25,572 nt of DNA from Jimgerdemannia flammicorona (lineage: Eukaryota; Mucoromycota; Endogonomycetes; Endogonales; Endogonaceae), in contig RBNI01000955.1 of assembly GCA_003990745.1 (NCBI GenBank), forward strand, positions 1 through 25,572, in the 5' to 3' direction. The notes under the pieces are model-generated. The model worked only from the letters and a program-made list of their open reading frames with translations. It had not been told where the DNA came from and did not search any database. Position 1 is the stretch's first letter, and every line of letters begins with the position of its first letter. A program made the position numbers and the translations under genes. Below, in pieces: positions 19,781-25,572 of this stretch.

Positions 19781-21030
19781 ACCATCTAGAAGGAATATAT
19801 CAGCAGTAAAGAATCTACTATAGAAGAGAAAAAAGAATCCAAAGATGAAAATGATCCCAGACTCAATCCCCAGATCAATCTAGTAGATGACAGACCAGAA
19901 GACAATATATGGGTCAAGAACATTATTTCCATTACTATTGGAGCTATTGCAGGAGAAATTAAAGGATACCCTATCTGCCTCAAGAGACACAAGTGCTCCA
20001 AGCACTCCTCTAAGATCATTGGGACAAGGAATTTGCCTGGCACAGCCTGCCCTGAGTGCAGAAGAAAGAAGAAGAAATGTAGACATATTCCAGAGATACC
20101 TACAATCAAAGCTATAGAAGTACAAGTAATTTTGGATCAAGAGTTATCTGAGGAAGAAGAAACCCCTGAATAGAAAGTTCCTGAACAAGAAGCACCTAAA
20201 GAAGAAGTCCCCAAACTCATTTTCTGGAATAACTCTTACTGGATACCATACAAGGATAATGATCCCTGGAATATTGAAGAAGAATCTAGTACAATCTCCA
20301 TTATGTCTAAGTAAGAAACTCACCAAGAGAGAGCCTTTCAGCTAGGAAGATGTCCATATCAAATAGTCTTCTACTCTCTCTGAGACTACTGCTATTAGTA
20401 CCATCTACTGGACTAACAAAAAAGACAGAGACCCCAAAGATTGGAACCCCCAACCATAGTTGCATAGTCAACCATCTTCCAAGAAGTCACTACTAAGTTG
20501 CAAAGCCAATTTAGAGAGTAAGGTCTCTTTATCTGGACATAAATATACCTCTTGGCCACTCTTTCTCTAATATATGACTAAGATAAATACTGATTCTCAA
20601 GACAACAAGAGATCAATAACCAGGAATAGCATTTTCAAGCAATGAGATATTATAATTATAGAAGACACTCAGACTGCCAAGACTGCAGACATCAGAAGAT
20701 TCACCTCAGTTATGATGTTGTGATCCATACCTTGAAGAGAGGAGATAATAGAGACTAGATCTGAAAAAGCTAGACCAAGAAGCCAGGAAGAAGGACCCTT
20801 AAGATCTATGATTTAGAAGAAGTTATCTTAGCTCTCATCAGACATGCAATCTGCCAAGAATGGGTAGAAGATGTCACCAACTTCATGAAAGCCCTAGACC
20901 CTATAGGAAAAAGAGGAATCAACTATCTCTGAGACCCATCTATTGGAGTCAGATGGCTACATCTCAACCTCAGAGCTTAGAGACTTCCTACTAGTAGAGC
21001 CTTAGCCCAAGAATAGTCTGAACTCAGCAA
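19781..21030 (+). pseudogene. Cysteine-rich spacer between protease and dUTPase in element B
   Basis: Same frame as the protease. One cluster near 19975-20085 has C-x5-C-x2-H, then ACPECRRKKKKC (C-x2-C-x6-C), which looks like the first half of a fungal Zn2Cys6 finger without its second half. An acidic stretch follows (EEEETPE). A second cluster at about 20648-20690 reads RYYNYRRHSDCQDC (His 20666-20668, Cys 20675-20677 and 20684-20686), the counterpart of MYYSEHLNDCWSC in element A. Beyond it, LEEVILALIRHAICQEWV and FMKALDPIGKRGI lead to the dUTPase. About 15 stops are present. No function is known to me; zinc or nucleic-acid binding is inferred. Confidence 0.6.
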
Positions 21031-21830
21031 GAATATTGCTCAGTATACTCTGCTACATCCCAAGGCCAAACCCCTGACCAAAGCTCATCAAGAGGATATA
21101 GAGTACAACCTTTACAGTCTAGAAGATAAAGTCAAAAAGCCTAGAAGAACACTGATGATCAGAACCAGACTAGCCATATAGCCACTCCAAGGAACTTATA
21201 TCTAACTAACCTCAAGATCTGAACTTGTCAGATAAGAAATAACCATAGAAGAAGAAACTATTGACCCAGGATATATAGATGAAATTAAGGTCATCCTATA
21301 CAATAGTAGTGCCAAATGGCACTGAATTATGAGAGGACAGAGGATTGTCCAAGCAGTCTTCATAAAGGTCAAGACTCTATGACTGTATGAAGTCTCTAAA
21401 CTAACTGAAGGAATAAGGCAAGCTGAATGATTTGGAAGCTCAGATAAGAAGAAAGTATATCTCCTTCAGATCAATTACCTCAAGAGGAATGTCCCCCAGC
21501 AAGTATACTGCCAACCAGTCAAACTATATAAGAATCTCATCCTGGAGCCTGGAGAACAAACCACCTTTAAAATATTTGTACCACCTGACCCCAGAAATCT
21601 CTTCTTTGAACCTAATGAAGATATCCCACATCTGGATATAGAAGGACACACATTTCCTGACAAGATGAATTCAGTACACTCCCAAGCAATCAACTAAAGT
21701 TGGGAGACCATCATCTTGCCAAAGAGAACTATCATAGGACATCTGGTGCCTTTTCTCAATTAAACTTATAGAGAAGTTTATGAACTAAACTTATCAGGAA
21801 ATGGTAAAAGGTTTCAGAAGAAAGGAAAGG
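21031..21830 (+). pseudogene. dUTPase domain of element B and linker to RT
   Basis: Same frame as the protease. Motifs: 1, HQEDIEYNLYS (near 21087-21119), with Asn at the usual Asp; 2, TSRSELV (near 21211-21230), with Glu at the usual Gly; 3, ETIDPGYIDEIKV (21254-21292), keeping Asp and Tyr; 4, RGQRIVQAVFI (near 21334-21366); 5, FGSSDKK (near 21431), just after a stop. Motif changes and four or more stops make it inactive. The stretch after it (LEPGEQTTFKIFVPP; then ILPKRTIIGHLVP near 21715-21750) resembles the beta-rich connector that precedes RT in many gypsy Pol proteins. Enzyme role as for element A. Confidence 0.78.
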
Positions 21831-21839
21831 CCCCTCTGT

Positions 21840-23270
21840 GACCCAGGAGATAGTGAAGTCTTCTACCAACATTGGAGAAGAATTGATACCCCAGCAATAG
21901 CAATAACTAGTAGAACACCTCAATAAATATCAAGATATCTTTATCACCAATTATGGCAATCTGCTATATAACCCATCATATCACTATAGCATAAATATAA
22001 GAAATGTAATATCCATCCAGCAGAAATCCTATAGAATACCCCATCATCTAAAGATATTTGAAAAGGAGCACATTTAAGAACTCTTGGATAATAGAGTAAT
22101 CTGACCCTCAACTAGCCCTTGGGCCAGCCCTATATTTATTGTACCAAAGAAAGGAGGATGGAGACTCTGCATAGATTACAGAAAACTCAATTCAGTTATT
22201 GAAAAGGATGCCTATCCTTTGTCCAGAATTGATGACCTCTTGGACCAGTTATAAGATACTAGATACTTTAGCAGTATGGACCTTTTTACAGGATTCTATG
22301 AGATCTCTATAGATCCAAAAGATATTCAAAAGACAGCTTTCCTTACTCTAGAAAAACTGTTTGAATACCTCTGAATGCTCTTTGGACTTTGCAATATACC
22401 CCCCACCTTCCAGAGGATGATGAATTCAGTCTATACCCCTCTGATCCACTACTGTCTGATTATATATATGGATAATTCCAATATCTATTCAGTAAATTTT
22501 GAGGAATACCTGCACTACCTAGAAGAATTCTTCAAGCTCATCTGCAAGAACCACCTGAGACTCAATGTTAAGAAATACTATTTTGGGAAACAGAAACTTG
22601 AATTTCTTAGATTCATAGTTTTGAAAGAAGAAACCCATACAAACTTAAAGAAAATCAAGAAGATCAACAATTGGCCAGTATCCAAGACCTCAAAGGAAAC
22701 ACTATCATTCCTGATACTAGTATCCTACTATAGAAGGTTTATTAAGAACTTTGTCCAAATTGCTGCCTTAATCCAAGTTCTTCCCAAGAAAGGAGTATCT
22801 TATAAATAGACAGAATCACAAGAGAAAGCCTTCAAAGAACTCAAGAACTGTATGACTACAGCATCAATCCTTGTGTGCCCCAATCTATAGAAGTCATTCA
22901 TTTTGTATACAGATGCCTCCAAAGACAGCCTAAGAGCAGTTCTAGCTCAAGAAGGACCTGACTAACAACACTATGTAATAGCTTATACAAGCTGAGCTAC
23001 CAATCAGCAGTAGATGAACTATGGTAGCACCAAACTGGAATACCTTGCAGTTATATGGACAGTCACTCTGTTTAAGCATTATCTCATCAGAAAAAGATTC
23101 ACCCTGATTATAGACCATATAGCCCTCAAATGACTATTCAACTATAAAGAACCTACTGAAATCCTGGCCTACTGGATCCTTATTTTTCAGGATTACAAAA
23201 TCACCATCATTCACAAAGCAGAAAAAGCTCACAACAATAATGTTGATATACTTTCTTGCCAGTCTCAATA
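21840..23270 (+). pseudogene. Reverse transcriptase and RNase H of element B
   Basis: The frame changes near 21830 relative to the dUTPase. RT landmarks: [63 protein letters not shown], then YMDN at 22465-22476 where YxDD is required, so the second catalytic Asp is lost (GAT to AAT). The thumb ends SYYRRFIKNF (near 22720-22750). RNase H: ILYTDASKDSLRAVLAQ (near 22900), TKLEYLAVIWTV, IIDHIALK and NNVDILSCQS. Open stretches are longest at 22375-22809. Stops fall at Trp/Gln/Arg positions, e.g. after FEYL and after GVSYK. Confidence 0.9.
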
Positions 23271-23334
23271 AACCAGAAAAAGGGTGTTCTGAGAAACTAC
23301 ACTCTAAAGAAAGCTCCTCAGACCATTAAGACAC

Positions 23335-24345
23335 AAGAAGATCTCATTTAGAAAGAATATCAGAAAGCTCGCCAAGGACAGATAAATATAGAAGAAAAGC
23401 TATGAACAATATACCAATATTGGCCCAACCTTAAAACTCAAGTCTGAGATATACTCAAGAAATGTGATATCTGTCAGAAGTACTAAGAAAGGAAGAACTA
23501 TCAAGCACTACTATAATCAATCATACTACTAGACAACATCCTTTAGAGATAGGGAGTAGATGTAATTGGACCTCTATCAGTTATATTAAGAAGAAACAAG
23601 TATATTCTTGTATTTATAAAACATCTGACCAAGTGGCCAGAGGCTTTCCCAATAGAAATTGCAGATGTCTTAACTATTGTAGGTCTTCTCTATAGACTCA
23701 TACTCAGATATGGACCTCTAGAAGAACTCATCTCTGACCAAGACACAGGATTCATCAATAATATAATCACAAGTTATGTCTGAATTCACAAGATCCACCT
23801 CAAATAAACCATATCATACTACTTCCAGACTAATGGTATGACAGAAAAAATGAACCAGACTATCAAGAAAGAACTTGCCTAAGTCAATTCTACCAACTAA
23901 GACCTCTGCTTACCTGAGATCCTATGGGAAATTCAGAACACCCCTACTGCCTCTACTAAATAAAAGTCGTTTGAAATAATATTTATCAAAAGAACCAGAA
24001 CTGCTGACCATAAGAATCTCAGAGACCTCCTCAAGAAGGTAGAACAGTTATATAATCAAGCCCAAGCTCAGATTATCAAAGCCCAAAAAAGACAAAAAAA
24101 GTACTATGACCAGAAGTAGAAGGATCAGAAGCAAGATTGGAGATCAAGTATTAGTTTAGAGAAGTATGATTGAAATGAATTTTACCATCAAACTGGAGCC
24201 CAAGTGGGAAGGATCTTATCTTATATATAATATCAGAGAAACTGGCATCTATTTAAGAAGCATAGATAGATGAACCCTCAGAACACTAATATACATAAAC
24301 TGTCTTAAGATATATCTCTCTCACTATAAACCAGAGAATTGACAA
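23335..24345 (+). pseudogene. Integrase of element B
   Basis: The frame differs from RNase H (change near 23280-23335). The zinc region ends with ILKKCDICQKY (near 23452-23485). Core residues: D in GVDVIGPLS (near 23553), D in ISDQDTGF (near 23730), E in QTNGMTEKMNQ (near 23830-23860). The frame shifts again just before KIGDQVLV (near 24133). The GPY/F-type end is KLEPKWEGSYLIYNIRETG (near 24190-24245), followed by NCLKIYLSHYKPEN. About a dozen stops are present. No chromodomain is recognisable after it. Confidence 0.86.
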
Positions 24346-24880
24346 CTGTCTCTAGACTCTTGTTCTCAGTTATCTCTAAGCCCTACCAGTTCTCCTGCCA
24401 CAGTTCCAAGAGCCCAATAGAACATATCTCTAAAAAATCCAGGTCCATTAAAAAAACCTCACTCTGGCTAAAAGACTACTCCAGGTCTACCAGCTGTAGG
24501 CCTACTATGTAATTGGAGAACAATTGTAGAATCTTCTCCTCTCAGACCTGGTCTATGTCCATAATACTACTGGCCTGAACAGAAGGAATACTACTGCTGC
24601 AGAAAGATTATATACAATCTATAAATAAAACCCTTTAGCTCTAATCTAGGCCCAGTTCTCTCTGAATGATCTCTAAAGAATGACCCTGTCTACCTACCTC
24701 AGTATCATTCACTAAGTTGAGATTCTATTTCTCAAGAAAGAAGAAGAGCCTTTAGAATAGAGTGATCATAGTATAGATAATGAAAATTATGGAACAGGTA
24801 TAGATGCAGAAGCTGCTTATACATATTGGAATAATGACTGAAGAATAGTCTGAGATAGACTATTCTTCAGTAGGAACTGA
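24346..24880 (+). pseudogene. Possible C-terminal tail of element B Pol / 3' region
   Basis: After the integrase end, a third frame reads protein-like from about 24452: LTLAKRLLQVYQL, NLLLSDLVYVHNTTGLNRR, DAEAAYTYWNND, with stops mostly at CAG/TGG-like positions, almost to the 3' LTR. Element A also has coding-like sequence between integrase and polypurine tract, so a tail may be a shared trait. I do not recognise a domain. No clean polypurine tract is left before 24881. Confidence 0.4.
24837..24871. repeat. Perfect 15-bp inverted repeat (hairpin) before the 3' LTR of B
   Basis: ACTGAAGAATAGTCT (24837-24851), loop GAGAT (24852-24856), AGACTATTCTTCAGT (24857-24871). All 15 pairs match. It ends nine bases before the 3' LTR, where the polypurine tract should be. 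Confidence 0.85.
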
Positions 24881-25022
24881 TGTGATAAGCAAATAGTATA
24901 ATATAGTCAGATGATGTGAACTCCCAGCATAGTATAGTTACTCATGCATATCATACTTATAATTAGTCAGAATGCTGAATCAGGGTTGTTTATCTATATT
25001 CTGAGGACACATCTATATCTGG

Positions 25023-25090
25023 CAGATATACTTATGTTCTATAGATATACTTATATTCTACAGATATACTTATATCCTATAGATATACCC
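25023..25090. repeat. ~21-bp tandem repeat, three units (3' LTR of B)
   Basis: Three units like AGATATACTTATATTCTAC; the 5' LTR has two at 16237-16283. Confidence 0.65.
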
Positions 25091-25151
25091 AAATATTACC
25101 AGAAATGGTAAATCTATAATTATTCAGATAGCAATCAGATAGCAACCACAA

Positions 25152-25185
25152 TATATAAAATACCCCAGAGATAAAAGTGAATAAA
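25152..25185 (+). promoter_or_regulatory. LTR core promoter and poly-A signal of B (3' copy)
   Basis: TATATAAAA (25152-25160) and AATAAA (25180-25185), conserved relative to the 5' LTR. In the 3' LTR the AATAAA would serve as the polyadenylation signal. Confidence 0.5.
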
Positions 25186-25563
25186 CCTCAGTCTAAATTA
25201 AAGTACAAACCAAAGAAGTCTCTAAAGATTGAGCATTGGTCTCCTTATTCCCACTCTGGTCTACTTTCTGATACAAAGTCTTGATTTGCTTACCAGATAA
25301 GTCTGAAGATTTGTCATCAAAGTTCAAGAACTTCACCACCTTTTGAAGAGAAATCTGCTGCTTAAGAAATAAGCTACCAATTCTAAGTTACCCACATTCC
25401 CAGAGAGCCTTAAGAAATCTTACTATAAGCCAGTCTACTAGATATAACTTTGCAGTAATTTATTCATATAAATGAAGCCAGTCTTTGATATAACTTTGCC
25501 AAGAAGAGAACCTTTTCCCAGTAAGCTGCCAATTCAGAAAGAATCTGCTGCCAGTTATTATTC

Positions 25564-25572
25564 TTTTTTTTT
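25564..25572 (-). mobile_element. Possible poly-A end of a further LINE insertion
   Basis: Nine T bases replace the expected LTR sequence after ATTC, the same tetranucleotide at which the LINE at 2092-7863 joins its T run. The window ends here, so this may instead be a contig edge or a sequencing artefact. Confidence 0.35.

Larger units (their letters stand above)
16096..25572 (+). mobile_element. Ty3/gypsy LTR retrotransposon B with dUTPase (badly broken)
   Basis: Plus-strand element with direct LTRs starting at 16096 and 24881; the second is cut by the window end. Order: gag with CCHC knuckle, aspartic protease, Cys-rich spacer, dUTPase, RT, RNase H, integrase, C-terminal tail. Domain order matches element A, but sequences are clearly divergent. 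Many stops and at least six changes of frame break it. 5' and 3' LTRs differ at 18 of about 145 aligned bases near their starts, all transitions, so it is older or more heavily mutated than A. Confidence 0.92.
24881..25572 (+). repeat. 3' LTR of element B (interrupted at window end)
   Basis: Aligns with 16096-16763 up to CCAGTTATTATTC (25551-25563), after which only T bases follow while the 5' LTR continues CTAAGGAAAC. Near the start it differs from the 5' LTR by transitions only. Confidence 0.88.

Overview
The window is a retrotransposon nest, with no host gene I could recognise. It most likely comes from a filamentous fungus with a heavily methylated or RIP-like mutated genome. The organism call is an inference from three things: the style of the Ty3/gypsy and LINE proteins, near absence of CG dinucleotides, and a flood of C-to-T / G-to-A changes that turned Gln, Trp and Arg codons into stops. 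I cannot name the species; a basidiomycete fits because, as I recall, dUTPase-carrying Ty3/gypsy elements have been reported there, but that is weak.

Layout. (1) Positions 1-14467, minus strand: Ty3/gypsy element A, with ~1.5-kb LTRs (right copy 12969-14467 complete; left copy 1-1492 cut by the window start). It has a PBS beside the right LTR, a polypurine tract beside the left one, and the order gag - protease - dUTPase - reverse transcriptase - RNase H - integrase. Each LTR carries the same unrecognised 268-269-codon ORF. (2) Positions 2092-7863, minus strand: a near full-length LINE (ORF1; ORF2 with endonuclease and RT; 38-nt poly-A tail) inserted in the integrase gene of A and flanked by a short ATTCTT duplication. 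(3) Positions 14468-16095: an old coding relic, then an AT-rich stretch with a probable solo LTR (15350-15842). (4) Positions 16096-25572, plus strand: a second, older, badly broken Ty3/gypsy element B with the same domain order, again including a dUTPase between protease and RT. Its 3' LTR is interrupted at the window end by a T run that looks like the tail of another LINE.

How the parts relate. A and B are divergent members of what seems to be one dUTPase-bearing gypsy lineage. Both also keep a YY-H-DC-x2-C cysteine/histidine module upstream of the dUTPase. LTR pairs differ by transitions only where I counted (11 in 240 bp for A, 18 in about 145 bp for B), so B is older or was hit harder. 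Almost every gene is broken by stops or frame changes. The longest intact reading frame in the window (10073-11038) is the one that carries the dUTPase of A.
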